DNA of 64,000 bases from contig NZ_JAZHLI010000009.1 in NCBI RefSeq assembly GCF_036549475.1, positions 41,174 to 105,173 on the forward strand, given 5' to 3'. The stretch is from Aurantimonas sp036549475. Lineage in GTDB: Bacteria; Pseudomonadota; Alphaproteobacteria; Rhizobiales; Rhizobiaceae. A program made the translations under genes and the position numbers. How positions within the stretch are numbered: the first letter of the stretch is position 1; each line of letters opens with the position of its first letter. Below the pieces are notes generated by a model. It was not told the origin of the DNA. It was given only the letters and a program-made list of their open reading frames with translations, and made no database searches. Shown one piece after another: positions 7,830 to 16,992 of the stretch.

Positions 7830-9808
7830 CCGCCGCGCTCGACGTCAGCGGCTCGGAATTCGCCTGGCCGGAGGACACGCCGGAGGTGAAGCAGGCCGCC
7901 GGCCTCGATACGCTGCCGAAGCTCCTGGCCCACAACGCCCTCCGCCATCCCAAGGCGATCGCCCAGCGCGAGAAGGAATTCGGCATCTGGGTGCCCTATG
8001 ACTGGCAGAGCGTCGAGGCGCATGTCTCGCGCATGGCCGTCGGCTTCGCCGGGCTGGGCCTCGGTCCGGGCGACATCGTCGCGCTGATCGGCGACAACCG
8101 GCCCGAATGGGTGTGGGGCGAGGTCGCCGCCCATGCCTGCCGGGCCATGAGCCTCGGCATCTATCGCGACGCGCTGGAAGAGGAGATCCGCTACCTCTTC
8201 GACTATGCCCAGCCGAAGATCGTTGTCGCCGAGGACGAGGAGCAGGTCGACAAGCTGCTGGCGCTGGGCGATGCCATTCCGAGCGTCGTGGCCATCGTCT
8301 ACACCGACCCCCGCGGCATGCGGAAATACGACGACCCGCGGCTGGTGCCGATCGAGGCGCTGGAAGCGGCGGGCAAGGACGCGCTCGACCTTTCGCCCAA
8401 TCTGTGGCGCGACATGGTCGGCGCGACGCAGGGATCGGACGTGGCGATCCTGTGCACCACCTCCGGCACCACCGCCCATCCCAAGCTGGCGATGTGGACC
8501 AGCGAGGCCTTCATCGGCCACGCGGCGAGCTATCTGCGGGCCGATCCGCGCGGGCCGGACGACGAATATGTGGCGGTGCTGCCGCTCTCTTGGGTGATGG
8601 AGCAGATGTATTCCGTCGCCTGGAACTTCCTTGCCCGGATGAAGGTGAACTTTCCGGAGGAAGAGCAGACGACGATGGCCGATCTGCGCGAGATCGGGCC
8701 GACCTTCGTCCTGTTCTCGCCGCGCGTGTGGGAGACGGTCGCCGCCGACATCCGTGCCCGGATGATGGACAGCAAGCGCTGGAAGCGCGCGGTCTACGAC
8801 TGGGGCGTGGCCAAGGGCATGGCCGCGGTGGCGAAGGGCGGCCATTCGGGCGCGGCCGATCTCGTCCTGTTCCGGCATCTGCGCGACCGGCTCGGCTTCA
8901 CCAATCTCAAATCGGCCGCGACCGGCGGCGCCGCCATGGGGCCCGACACGTTCCGCTTCTTCCAGGCCATGGGCGTGCCGCTCAAGCAGCTCTACGGCCA
9001 GACCGAGGCGATGGGCGCGCACACCATCCACAAGGATGGCGAGGTCGACAACGAGACGGTCGGCTATCCCATGCCCGGTTGTGCGTTGAAGATCCGCGAT
9101 CCCGACCCCGAAGGGCTCGGCGAGGTGCTGGTGAAGCATCCCAACATGATGAGCGGCTATTTCCGCAACGAGGCCGATTCCGCCGCGAGCCTCGACCCGG
9201 ACGGCTGGTTCCAGACCGGCGACGCGGGCTACCTCACCGAGAAGCGCCACCTTGTCGTGATCGACCGGATCAAGGATCTGGCGACGACCGCCAGAGGCGT
9301 GCGCTTCTCGCCGCAGTTCATCGAGAACAAGCTGAAATTCTCGACCTATGTCGCCGAGGCGGTGATCCTCGGCAACAAGCGGCCATATCTGACCGCGATG
9401 ATCTGCATCCGCTTCCCGATCCTGTCCAAATGGGCCGAGGAACGGCGGATCTCCTTCACCACCTATTCCGACCTGGCCGCCCGGCGCGAGGTCTACGACC
9501 TCTTGCGCGCCGAGGTGGAGCGGGTGAACGCCACGCTGCCCGCCCAGCAGCGGATCGCCCGGTTCCTGCTGCTCTACAAGGAACTGGATGCCGACGACGG
9601 CGAACTGACCCGCACCAAGAAGGTCCGGCGCAGCGTCATCGCGCAGAAATACGAGGACATCATCGCCCGCCTCTATTCCGGCGCCGACCATGTCGACGTC
9701 GATACGGTGATCCACTTCCAGGACGGCTCGAAGCAGCGGATCGTCACGACCCTGCCGATCGAGACCCTGGTGCCGGACGCGGGCCACAGGCAGGAGGCCG
9801 CCGAATGA
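7826..9808 (+). CDS. AMP-dependent acyl-CoA synthetase (long-chain fatty-acid-CoA ligase family)
   Basis: This 660-residue ANL-superfamily ligase has the P-loop-like motif TTSGTTAHPK, the adenylate-binding region LYGQTEAMG and the hinge/phosphate motif GWFQTGDAGYL, and resembles FAA1-type long-chain acyl-CoA synthetases. It would activate a carboxylic acid to its CoA thioester via an acyl-AMP. It sits inside an importer operon, overlapping the LivG-type gene by four bases and the LivH-type permease gene by four bases, so it is translationally coupled to both. This suggests that the imported substrate, perhaps an aromatic or aliphatic carboxylate rather than an amino acid, is activated on entry. 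The substrate itself cannot be read from the sequence. Confidence 0.88.
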   Translation: MTAALDVSGSEFAWPEDTPEVKQAAGLDTLPKLLAHNALRHPKAIAQREKEFGIWVPYDWQSVEAHVSRMAVGFAGLGLGPGDIVALIGDNRPEWVWGEVAAHACRAMSLGIYRDALEEEIRYLFDYAQPKIVVAEDEEQVDKLLALGDAIPSVVAIVYTDPRGMRKYDDPRLVPIEALEAAGKDALDLSPNLWRDMVGATQGSDVAILCTTSGTTAHPKLAMWTSEAFIGHAASYLRADPRGPDDEYVAVLPLSWVMEQMYSVAWNFLARMKVNFPEEEQTTMADLREIGPTFVLFSPRVWETVAADIRARMMDSKRWKRAVYDWGVAKGMAAVAKGGHSGAADLVLFRHLRDRLGFTNLKSAATGGAAMGPDTFRFFQAMGVPLKQLYGQTEAMGAHTIHKDGEVDNETVGYPMPGCALKIRDPDPEGLGEVLVKHPNMMSGYFRNEADSAASLDPDGWFQTGDAGYLTEKRHLVVIDRIKDLATTARGVRFSPQFIENKLKFSTYVAEAVILGNKRPYLTAMICIRFPILSKWAEERRISFTTYSDLAARREVYDLLRAEVERVNATLPAQQRIARFLLLYKELDADDGELTRTKKVRRSVIAQKYEDIIARLYSGADHVDVDTVIHFQDGSKQRIVTTLPIETLVPDAGHRQEAAE

Positions 9809-10698
9809 ACACCGATCTGCTTCTCCAGCTCGTCATCAACGGCGTCATCGTCGGCATGCTCTACGGCATCGTCGCGATGTGCTTCGTCCTGATCTACAAG
9901 TCGACGCAGGTGGTGAACTTCGCCCAGGGCGAGTTCGTCGTGCTCGGCGCCTGGGTGTGCCTCGCCCTCGTCGTCTCCCTCGGCCTGCCCTTCTGGCTGG
10001 CCTTCATCTTCTCGCTCGTCTTCATGACGCTGTTCGGCATCCTCGTGCAGGTGCTGCTGCTGCGCCCGCTCGTCGGCGAGCCGGTGATCTCCGTGATCAT
10101 GGCGACGATCGGCCTGTCGATCTTCATGCGGGCGCTGATGAACTGGATCTTCGGCAACAATGCCGTGCGCTTTCCGCAGGTCTTCGACCAGAGCACCGTG
10201 TCCATCGGCGGCCTGAACGTGGAGACCGCCTATCTGATGAGCCTCGTGCTGTCGCTCATCGTCATGGCGATGTTCTTCTGGTTCTTCCGCTATTCGCGCT
10301 GGGGCCTGGCCATGCGCGCGACGGCCTACAACCAGCAGGTCGCCCAGTCGCTCGGCGTCAATGTCGGCCGCGTCTTCGCCATGGCCTGGGCTATCTCGGC
10401 GGTGGTCTCGGGGATCGCCGGCGTGGTCATCGGCCTCGTCAGCGCCGTGTCCAACTCGCTGGCGATCATCGGCATCAAGGTGTTCCCCGCGGTCATCGTC
10501 GGCGGGCTGGATTCCATCGTCGGCGCGATCGTCGGCGGCCTGACCATCGGGCTTCTGGAGAACCTCGCCGAATTCTTCGACGGCCAGTATCTGCAGGTCG
10601 GCAACATGTACCAGGTGGCGCCCTTCTACGTGCTGATCGTGATCCTGATGATCCGTCCCTACGGGCTGTTCGGCACGCCCGACATCGAGCGCATCTGA
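9805..10698 (+). CDS. Branched-chain-type ABC transporter permease, LivH type
   Basis: This 297-residue inner-membrane protein has about eight predicted hydrophobic segments and the LivH hallmarks VNFAQGEFVVLGAW near the N-terminus and RATAYNQQVAQSLGVNV in the cytoplasmic coupling region. It begins in the last four bases of the acyl-CoA ligase gene (ATGA), and its stop shares one base with the next permease start. It should form a heterodimer with the LivM-type protein. Confidence 0.92.
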   Translation: MNTDLLLQLVINGVIVGMLYGIVAMCFVLIYKSTQVVNFAQGEFVVLGAWVCLALVVSLGLPFWLAFIFSLVFMTLFGILVQVLLLRPLVGEPVISVIMATIGLSIFMRALMNWIFGNNAVRFPQVFDQSTVSIGGLNVETAYLMSLVLSLIVMAMFFWFFRYSRWGLAMRATAYNQQVAQSLGVNVGRVFAMAWAISAVVSGIAGVVIGLVSAVSNSLAIIGIKVFPAVIVGGLDSIVGAIVGGLTIGLLENLAEFFDGQYLQVGNMYQVAPFYVLIVILMIRPYGLFGTPDIERI

Positions 10699-11759
10699 TG
10701 GCCCACGTTCCCAATCCGCGCCCCGCCGGCGATTTCCGCACCAGCTACGCAGCCGACCAGTCGCTGTTCCGCACCCATTTCGAGCAATGGACGGTGGTCA
10801 CGCTGGTCGTGCTCGTGGCGCTGATGCCGCTGGTGTTCGGTGGCTATGTGCTGTCGCAGATGATCCTGATCGGCATCTACGGGATCGCCGCGCTCGGGCT
10901 CAACGTGCTCACCGGCATGACCGGGCAGATCTCGCTCGGCCACGGCGCCTTCTTCGGCTTCGGCGCCTTCGCCTCGGCCTGGATCGCGTCGAAGGGCATC
11001 CCGGTGCTGATCGCCATCCCGCTGGCCGGCCTGATGACCACCGCCGTCGGCATGATCTTCGGCATTCCGGCGGCGCGGCTGAAGGGGCTCTATCTCGCCA
11101 TCGCCACCCTCGCCTCGCAGTTCATCCTCGAGGACTTCTTCGGCCGGGCGGCCTGGTTCACCGGCGGCCCCTACGGCTCGCTCGCCGAGACAGCGACGCT
11201 GTTCGGCTTCCCACTGAACACCGACGAGCGGTATTTCTACCTCGTGCTGTTCTGGGTGGTGGTCTGCTTCGTGGCCGTCGCCAATCTCGCCCGCACCCGG
11301 GATGGCCGCGCGCTGGTGGCCGTGCGCGACCATTACCTGTCGGCCGAGATCATGGGCATCAACCTCACCCGCTACCGGATCATGTCCTTCGGCATCTCCA
11401 GCTTCTTCGCGGGCATCGGCGGCGCCCTCTACGGCCATTATCTCGGCTTCGTGTCGGGCGAAGGCTTCACCATCCTCTTGTCGATCGAGTTCCTGGCGAT
11501 GATCATCATCGGCGGCCTCGGCTCGGTGTCGGGATCGCTGCTCGGCGCAGCGTTCATCCTGCTGCTGCCGCAGGTGATGGAGGTCTTCGCCAACGGCCTC
11601 GCCGACGTGTTCCCCGCGATTGCCCAGGGCACCGCCTACATCAAGCAGATGTCGGTGGGCGCGGCGATCATCCTGTTCCTCGTGATCGAGCCGGAAGGGC
11701 TGGTCCATCGCTGGCGGACGATGCGCGCCAGCTGGAAGCTCTTCCCCTTCTCGCACTAG
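10698..11759 (+). CDS. Branched-chain-type ABC transporter permease, LivM type
   Basis: This 353-residue inner-membrane protein has a roughly 30-residue cytoplasmic N-terminus and multiple membrane segments. The LivM motif GLNVLTGMTGQISLGHGAF lies at about residues 70-88, and the coupling region AVRDHYLSAEIMGIN is at about 208-222. The start codon shares one base with the stop of the LivH-type gene. A stem-loop follows it before the binding-protein gene. Confidence 0.92.
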   Translation: MAHVPNPRPAGDFRTSYAADQSLFRTHFEQWTVVTLVVLVALMPLVFGGYVLSQMILIGIYGIAALGLNVLTGMTGQISLGHGAFFGFGAFASAWIASKGIPVLIAIPLAGLMTTAVGMIFGIPAARLKGLYLAIATLASQFILEDFFGRAAWFTGGPYGSLAETATLFGFPLNTDERYFYLVLFWVVVCFVAVANLARTRDGRALVAVRDHYLSAEIMGINLTRYRIMSFGISSFFAGIGGALYGHYLGFVSGEGFTILLSIEFLAMIIIGGLGSVSGSLLGAAFILLLPQVMEVFANGLADVFPAIAQGTAYIKQMSVGAAIILFLVIEPEGLVHRWRTMRASWKLFPFSH

Positions 11760-11797
11760 AGCGCCGTGCGTCCGAGGGGACGCGCCCAGCGTGCTCT
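11758..11797 (+). terminator. Intercistronic stem-loop between permease and binding-protein genes
   Basis: GCGTCC (11768-11773) pairs with GGACGC (11778-11783) around a GAGG loop, and outer arms AGAGC and GCTCT (11758-11762, 11793-11797) extend it. There is no run of T, so it is not a classic terminator. Such hairpins between transporter genes often stabilise or attenuate the mRNA, which would let the binding protein be made at a different level. That function is inferred. Confidence 0.4.
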
Positions 11798-11912
11798 GGC
11801 TCTTTGAAACCAACCCGAACCCGGCGCAAGACCGGACGGGGCAGACGGGTCCGGCGGGCTTCGCGGCACCGCCGCCTTCGGATCGAACCAGTCCGCGAAC
11901 GGGAGGAAAGAC

Positions 11913-13145
11913 ATGACGACCCTGAAGATCTTCGCCGGCGCGGCGCTCGCCGCCGGCACCATGCTCGGCTCCGCGCACGCGCAGGACAGCGTGCTCGTCG
12001 GCCATCTCGCCGACTATACCGGCCCGACGTCCTTCGTCGGCAAGCAGTACGCCCCCGGCGTCTCCGACGCCTTCAAGCAGATCAACGCCGATGGCGGCAT
12101 CGACGGCACCATGGTCGAACTCGATACCGTCGACTACGCCTACAAGGTTCCAGAGGCGATCTCGCTCTACAAGCGCTGGGTCGGCAACGGCATGGTCGCG
12201 CTGCAGGGCTGGGGAACCGCCGACACCGAGGCGCTGATCACCTTCATCACCCGCGACGAGATCCCGAACATCTCGGGCTCCTATTCGGCCCATCTGACCG
12301 ATCCGACCGGCAAGAACCCCAACACCAAGCTGCCGGCACCGTTCAACTTCTTCTACGGCCCGTCCTATTCCGACGCCTGCCGGGCCCTGGTGCAGTGGGC
12401 CTCCGAGGATGCCAAGGGCAAGGGCATCGACAACCCGACCTTCGTCCACACCGGTGACAACCACCCCTATCCCAATGCCCCCAAGGAAGCCTGCGCCACC
12501 TATGCCGAAGAGCTCGGCATGACCGTCGCGCCCCCGGTGGTGGTGCCGCTGGCGCCGGGCGACTTCAAGGCCCAGTGCCTGACGATCAAGGATACCGGCG
12601 CCCAGTATGTCTACATGGGCAATCTCGGCGGCTCGGTCGTCTCGCTGATCAAGTCCTGCAACACGGTCGGCGTCGAGGCGACCTACATGGGCAACCCCTG
12701 GGCCGGCGACTACCAGACCGTGGAAGCCGCCGAGGCGCAGAACCTGATCTTCCCGACCTCGACGCCGTTCTACGGCGCGGACGTGCCGGGCATGGCCCTG
12801 ATCGAGACGATCATGGAGAACGGCGACGGCCAGGTCGGCGACCGACCGACCCATCACTATCTGCGCGGCGTCTGCGCGGCCTACTACATGAAGGAAGCCA
12901 TGCAGTGGGCCAAGGCCAATGGCGGCATCACCGGCAAGGGCATCCGCGACGGCATGTACCAGAAGACCGACTGGGTGCCCGAGGGCCTTGATGGCGTGTG
13001 CCTTCCCTCGACCTGGACGCCCGAGGACCACCGCGGCCTGACGACCGTGGCGATCAATTCCGGCTCGATGGTCGACGGCAAGGCGGAGATCAAGGAGATC
13101 GCCGAAATCAACCTGGAGCGTCGCGACGACTGGCTGGGCCAGTAA
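11913..13145 (+). CDS. Periplasmic substrate-binding protein of HAAT/LivK type
   Basis: The protein has 410 residues with a cleavable signal peptide of about 23 residues ending SAHAQ. The mature part is a type I periplasmic binding fold (Leu/Ile/Val-binding family, beginning VLVGHLADYTGPTS) with several cysteines (for example SDACRALV and KEACATY). A strong GGGAGG ribosome-binding site precedes the ATG. It sits between the permease genes and the second ATPase gene of the same operon. Relatives are often annotated for branched-chain amino acids, but the two CoA ligases in this operon argue for a carboxylic acid ligand. The ligand is unknown. Confidence 0.9.
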   Translation: MTTLKIFAGAALAAGTMLGSAHAQDSVLVGHLADYTGPTSFVGKQYAPGVSDAFKQINADGGIDGTMVELDTVDYAYKVPEAISLYKRWVGNGMVALQGWGTADTEALITFITRDEIPNISGSYSAHLTDPTGKNPNTKLPAPFNFFYGPSYSDACRALVQWASEDAKGKGIDNPTFVHTGDNHPYPNAPKEACATYAEELGMTVAPPVVVPLAPGDFKAQCLTIKDTGAQYVYMGNLGGSVVSLIKSCNTVGVEATYMGNPWAGDYQTVEAAEAQNLIFPTSTPFYGADVPGMALIETIMENGDGQVGDRPTHHYLRGVCAAYYMKEAMQWAKANGGITGKGIRDGMYQKTDWVPEGLDGVCLPSTWTPEDHRGLTTVAINSGSMVDGKAEIKEIAEINLERRDDWLGQ

Positions 13146-13215
13146 TCACGCCATCGCCGGCCGGGACGCCCAGCGCCCCGGCCGGCCGCATCCCTGCATC
13201 GAAAAGGGTCGTGCC

Positions 13216-14055
13216 ATGACCGTCGCAGAGCCGATTCCCGCCTCCGCCCCGCAGCCCGCATCGGCGCCGGCCGAGGACATCCTCGCCCTGAATAATGTCG
13301 AGGTCGTCTTCAACGACGTCATCCTCGTCCTGCGCGGCATGTCGATGGCCGCCAAGCGCGGCCAGATCACGGCGCTGCTGGGTGCCAACGGCGCCGGCAA
13401 GTCGACGACGCTCAAGGCGATCGCCGGGCTGCTGCATACCGAGGACGGCGCCATCACCCGCGGCTCGGTCGCCTATGAGAGCCGCGACATCACGCGCATG
13501 TCGCCCGACCAGAAGGTGTGCAACGGCATCTTCCTGGTTATGGAGGGCCGCGGCATCGTCCAGGACATGACCATCACCGACAATCTGCGGCTCGGCGCCT
13601 TTACCCGTCCGAAGGCACGGATCCGCGAGGAGATCGAGCAGGTCTACGAATTCTTTCCGCGGCTGCGCGAACGCACCGGCCTCGCCGGCTACCTTTCCGG
13701 CGGCGAGCAGCAGATGCTGGCGATCGGCCGCGCGCTGATGGCCAAGCCGAAACTGATCCTCATGGACGAGCCGTCCATGGGCCTGTCGCCACTTCTCGTG
13801 AAGGAAGTCTTCGGGATCATCCGTCGGCTCAACCGCGAACTCGGCATCTCCATCCTCCTGGTCGAGCAGAACGCCAACATGGCGCTGAAGGCCGCCGACT
13901 ACGGCTACATCATGGAGAACGGCAAGATCGTCCTCGACGGCACCGGCGCCGAGCTCGCCGACAACGAGGACGTCAAGGAGTTCTACCTCGGCGGCGGCGA
14001 GCGGCGGTCCTTCAAGAACGTCAAGAGCTTCAGGCGGCGCAAGAGATGGCTGTGA
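13216..14055 (+). CDS. ABC transporter ATP-binding protein, LivF type
   Basis: This 279-residue ATPase has Walker A GANGAGKST at about residue 56, signature LSGGEQQMLAIGRALM, Walker B LILMDEPSMGLSP and switch motif LLVEQNANMAL. The first 20 residues are Ala/Pro-rich and precede the usual LivF start; an internal start is possible, but the ATG at 13216 follows AAAAGGG. It completes the five-component importer together with the genes from 7008 on. The C-terminus is basic (KSFRRRKRWL). Confidence 0.9.
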   Translation: MTVAEPIPASAPQPASAPAEDILALNNVEVVFNDVILVLRGMSMAAKRGQITALLGANGAGKSTTLKAIAGLLHTEDGAITRGSVAYESRDITRMSPDQKVCNGIFLVMEGRGIVQDMTITDNLRLGAFTRPKARIREEIEQVYEFFPRLRERTGLAGYLSGGEQQMLAIGRALMAKPKLILMDEPSMGLSPLLVKEVFGIIRRLNRELGISILLVEQNANMALKAADYGYIMENGKIVLDGTGAELADNEDVKEFYLGGGERRSFKNVKSFRRRKRWL

Positions 14056-14110
14056 TGGCACCCCGCCCCCTGCCCCAGACATGCACAGTCCGATCCCGGA
14101 AGGCGCCGGC

Positions 14111-15349
14111 ATGAGCGACCATTTCGACGAGCGCGAGACCCGCGACCCTGCCGCCCGCGAGGCCGAGTTGTTCGAGCGCCTGCGCGCCCAGTTGCGCCAT
14201 GCGATCGACGGCTCCCCCCATTACACGGCGAGCCTTGCGGAGATCGACCCCGACGCCATCGGCGACCGCACGGCGCTCGCAGACCTTCCGGTGCTCTACA
14301 AGTCCGACCTGATCGAGATGCAGGAGGCGCGGCCGCCCTTCGGCGGGCTGACCCCGCGCGGCTCGGGCGGCTTTCGCCGTCTGTTCCTGTCGCCCGGCCC
14401 GATCGTCGAGCCCGAGGCGGCCAGCGAGCACTGGCGCATGGCCCGGGCCCTGTTTGCCGCCGGTTTTCGCCGCAACGACATCGTGGCCAATTGCTTCGCC
14501 TATCACCTGACGCCGGCGGGCTTCATGTTCGACCACGCGGCAGCGGAAGTCGGCTGCGCAGTGTTTCCGGGCGGCGTCGGCAACACGGATGCGCAGGTCG
14601 AGGCGTTCGCCCGTCTCGGCGTTGTCGGCTATGTCGGCACACCGGACTTCCTCAAGATCATCCTCGAAAAGGCCGAGGAGGCAGGTGTGGCGCTCGGCTC
14701 GGTGACGAAGGCCCTGGTCAGCGGCGGCCCGCTGTTTCCCAATCTGCGTGAATGGTACGGCGCCCGCGGCATTGCCGTGCGCCAGTGCTACGGCACCGCC
14801 GAACTCGGGCTGATCGCCTATGAGGGTGCCGGCCCCGGCGACGGGCTCGTCATCGACGAGGACGCGCTGGTCGAGATCGTGCGGCCGGGCACCGGCGATC
14901 CCGTGCCCGACGGCGAGGTCGGGGAGGTCGTGGTGACGACCTTCAACGCGGCCTATCCGCTGATCCGCTTTTCCACCGGCGACCTGTCGGCGGTGCTTGC
15001 GGGGCAGAGCCCGTGCGGTCGCACCAACCGTCGGCTGAAGGGCTGGATGGGCCGCGCCGACCAGACCACCAAGGTGCGCGGCATGTTCGTGCATCCCCGC
15101 CAGGTGGCCAACATCGTCAGGCGGTTCCCGCAGATCACCCGGGCGCGGCTGGAGGTCGGCGAGGATGGCGGCCGCGACACGCTGCTTCTGCGCATCGAGA
15201 GCGCCGAACGCGGCGAGGCCTTCGCCGACAACGTCGCCGAGGCGATCCGCGCCGAATGCCGGGTGCGCGGGTCCGTCGCCTTTGCCGAGCCGGACGCCCT
15301 GCCGAACGACGGCAAGGTCATCGACGACAAGCGCACGCTCGGCGTCTGA
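14111..15349 (+). CDS. Phenylacetate-CoA ligase family protein (PaaK-like)
   Basis: This 412-residue AMP-forming ligase is of the phenylacetate-CoA ligase family, shorter than the long-chain ligase at 7826. It has the PaaK-type serine/glycine-rich segment (PRGSGGFRRLF), the motif QCYGTAELGLIAYE and the hinge region TTFNAAYPLIRFSTGDL. The ATG at 14111 is preferred over one 30 bases upstream because GGAAGG lies just before it. It is the last gene of the operon and the second CoA ligase there. It probably activates an aromatic or cyclic acid, which is an inference from the family. Confidence 0.83.
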   Translation: MSDHFDERETRDPAAREAELFERLRAQLRHAIDGSPHYTASLAEIDPDAIGDRTALADLPVLYKSDLIEMQEARPPFGGLTPRGSGGFRRLFLSPGPIVEPEAASEHWRMARALFAAGFRRNDIVANCFAYHLTPAGFMFDHAAAEVGCAVFPGGVGNTDAQVEAFARLGVVGYVGTPDFLKIILEKAEEAGVALGSVTKALVSGGPLFPNLREWYGARGIAVRQCYGTAELGLIAYEGAGPGDGLVIDEDALVEIVRPGTGDPVPDGEVGEVVVTTFNAAYPLIRFSTGDLSAVLAGQSPCGRTNRRLKGWMGRADQTTKVRGMFVHPRQVANIVRRFPQITRARLEVGEDGGRDTLLLRIESAERGEAFADNVAEAIRAECRVRGSVAFAEPDALPNDGKVIDDKRTLGV

Positions 15350-15351
15350 CC

Positions 15352-15372
15352 CGGGCAGCCGGCGCCTGCCCG
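15352..15372 (+). terminator. Hairpin between convergent genes
   Basis: CGGGCAG (15352-15358) pairs with CTGCCCG (15366-15372) across a seven-base loop. It lies just after the ligase stop and between convergent transcripts, but no T-run follows on either strand. It could be a weak bidirectional terminator or simply a GC-rich stem. Confidence 0.3.
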
Positions 15373-15433
15373 CTCGGCGCAAGGCCAGCGGCGGAGAACC
15401 GGCCGGCACTCGGTCTCTCCAGCGTCGTGATGC

Positions 15434-16081
15434 TCAGCCGGCTGACGGGAAGGCCGCGTCGTAGGCGGCGACCGCCTTGTCGGCGCGGGCGCGGACCGTC
15501 GCCGCGTCGTCGCCCGGCTTGTAGAGCGACGAGCCCAGCCCGAAATGGCGGATTCCGATGGCGCCATAGGCGGCGAAATCGGCTTCCGACACGCCGCCGA
15601 CGGCGCCCACCGGCAGATCCTTGGGCAGCACCGTGCCGATCGCCTTGATGCCGTTCGGCCCCAGCACGCTTGCGGGGAAGAACTTCAGGGCCGAGGCGCC
15701 GGCCGCGGCCGCCGCCAGCGCTTCGGTCGGCGTAAGGACGCCGGGCATCGTCACCATGCCGTGCACCGCGGCGCGCTGCAGCACCGCCGCGTCGACATTG
15801 GGACTGACCAGCAGCCGTCCGCCCGCCGCATGCAACCGGTCGGTATCGTCCGGCGTCAGCACCGTGCCGGCGCCGATCAGGACGCCTTCCGGCGCCATGC
15901 GCGCCGCCGCCGCGATGGAGTGGAACGGATCCGGCGAGTTCAGCGGAATCTCGATGGCCTCGAAGCCGGCCTCCAGAAGCGCGCCGACGACCGCCTCGCA
16001 ATCTTCGGGCGGCAGGCCGCGCAGGATCGCGACGAGGTCGCGCGTCAGCTTTGGCCAGGGGGCGGAGCGAAGGTCTGTCAT
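15434..16081 (-). CDS. dgoA: 2-dehydro-3-deoxy-6-phosphogalactonate aldolase
   Basis: This 215-residue class I aldolase of the KDPG/KDPGal family has the conserved LVAILRGL near residue 13, GAGTVLTPDD, and the Schiff-base lysine in ALKFFPAS at about residue 133. It would cleave 2-dehydro-3-deoxy-6-phosphogalactonate to pyruvate and glyceraldehyde 3-phosphate, the last step of the De Ley-Doudoroff galactose route. The start at 16081 overlaps the kinase stop by four bases (ATGA), which fixes the start despite an open frame upstream. Confidence 0.9.
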   Translation of the reverse strand: MTDLRSAPWPKLTRDLVAILRGLPPEDCEAVVGALLEAGFEAIEIPLNSPDPFHSIAAAARMAPEGVLIGAGTVLTPDDTDRLHAAGGRLLVSPNVDAAVLQRAAVHGMVTMPGVLTPTEALAAAAAGASALKFFPASVLGPNGIKAIGTVLPKDLPVGAVGGVSEADFAAYGAIGIRHFGLGSSLYKPGDDAATVRARADKAVAAYDAAFPSAG

Positions 16082-16992
16082 GCAAGGATCTCCCTGGCGG
16101 CGGCAAACAGGCCGCGGCGCACCGCCGCGTCCGCGTCGGCGGCCACGGCTTCGATGCCCGCCAGTTCGCACGCCGCCGAATAGATGTCGAGAAGGTGACC
16201 GGACGCCACCAGCGTCAGCGTCGGCGTCGCGCCGAAGCGGCTGCGGCCGCCGGCAAATTCGAGGCCGAGGACAAGGCCGGACAGCCGCGAACCACCGTCG
16301 CCGCCCCTGGCGGCGTCGAGCAGCCCTCCGGCCCGGATGGCGAACATCTGGCTGGTCGCCTCGGCGGGGTTGTCCAGCCCGGCCCGGAACCCTTCGGCAA
16401 AGCTCTGCCGGTCAAAGGGCGCGGCCGGATCGGCCACCGAATGGCGCAGGATCGTGTGTTTGGCCAGCGCCGCGAAGAGATCGCCGGTGATGAAGGTCGC
16501 GAAACCGGAAATGCGGCCGTTCTCCAGGGCAACCCATTTGGAATGGGTCCCCGGCAGGCAGACAAGATCAGGGTCGTCCCTGCCACCGGCCCGGTCCGGC
16601 AGGCCGAGGATCTGCGTTTCCTCGCCGCGCATCACGTCCGGCTGCCCGGCGGTACGCTGGGCGACGCCCGGCAGGATATGCACCGGCCGGTCGAGGCCGG
16701 GTACGCGGCAGGCGCTGGCTGCGATGGAAGCGGTGGTCGCCGGCGTATCCACATAGGGCGCCTCGACCCAGCCCTGGCGCGCGCCGACCATGCCGCAGGC
16801 GATGACCGGCAGGTTCGCATCGGCGCCGACGGCCGTCAGATGCGCTTCCAGGATCGCGGCAAAGCCGTCCGGCCCGGCGGAGACCATCCCCTCGCCGCTG
16901 CGGCGCTCGGCAAGGATCCGGCCGGTCTCGTCCAGCAGCCAGAGCCGGAAGCTGGTGGTGCCCCAGTCAACGGCCGCGCAATAGGCGTTCAT
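16078..16992 (-). CDS. dgoK: 2-dehydro-3-deoxygalactonokinase
   Basis: The protein has 304 residues and belongs to the DgoK family of the ASKHA kinases, with the phosphate-1 motif VDWGTTSFRLWLLD at residues 8-21 and the substrate region CLPGTHSKWV. It phosphorylates 2-dehydro-3-deoxygalactonate at O6 using ATP, feeding the adjacent aldolase. It overlaps both neighbours by four bases, consistent with coupled translation in one minus-strand operon. Confidence 0.92.
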   Translation of the reverse strand: MNAYCAAVDWGTTSFRLWLLDETGRILAERRSGEGMVSAGPDGFAAILEAHLTAVGADANLPVIACGMVGARQGWVEAPYVDTPATTASIAASACRVPGLDRPVHILPGVAQRTAGQPDVMRGEETQILGLPDRAGGRDDPDLVCLPGTHSKWVALENGRISGFATFITGDLFAALAKHTILRHSVADPAAPFDRQSFAEGFRAGLDNPAEATSQMFAIRAGGLLDAARGGDGGSRLSGLVLGLEFAGGRSRFGATPTLTLVASGHLLDIYSAACELAGIEAVAADADAAVRRGLFAAAREILA

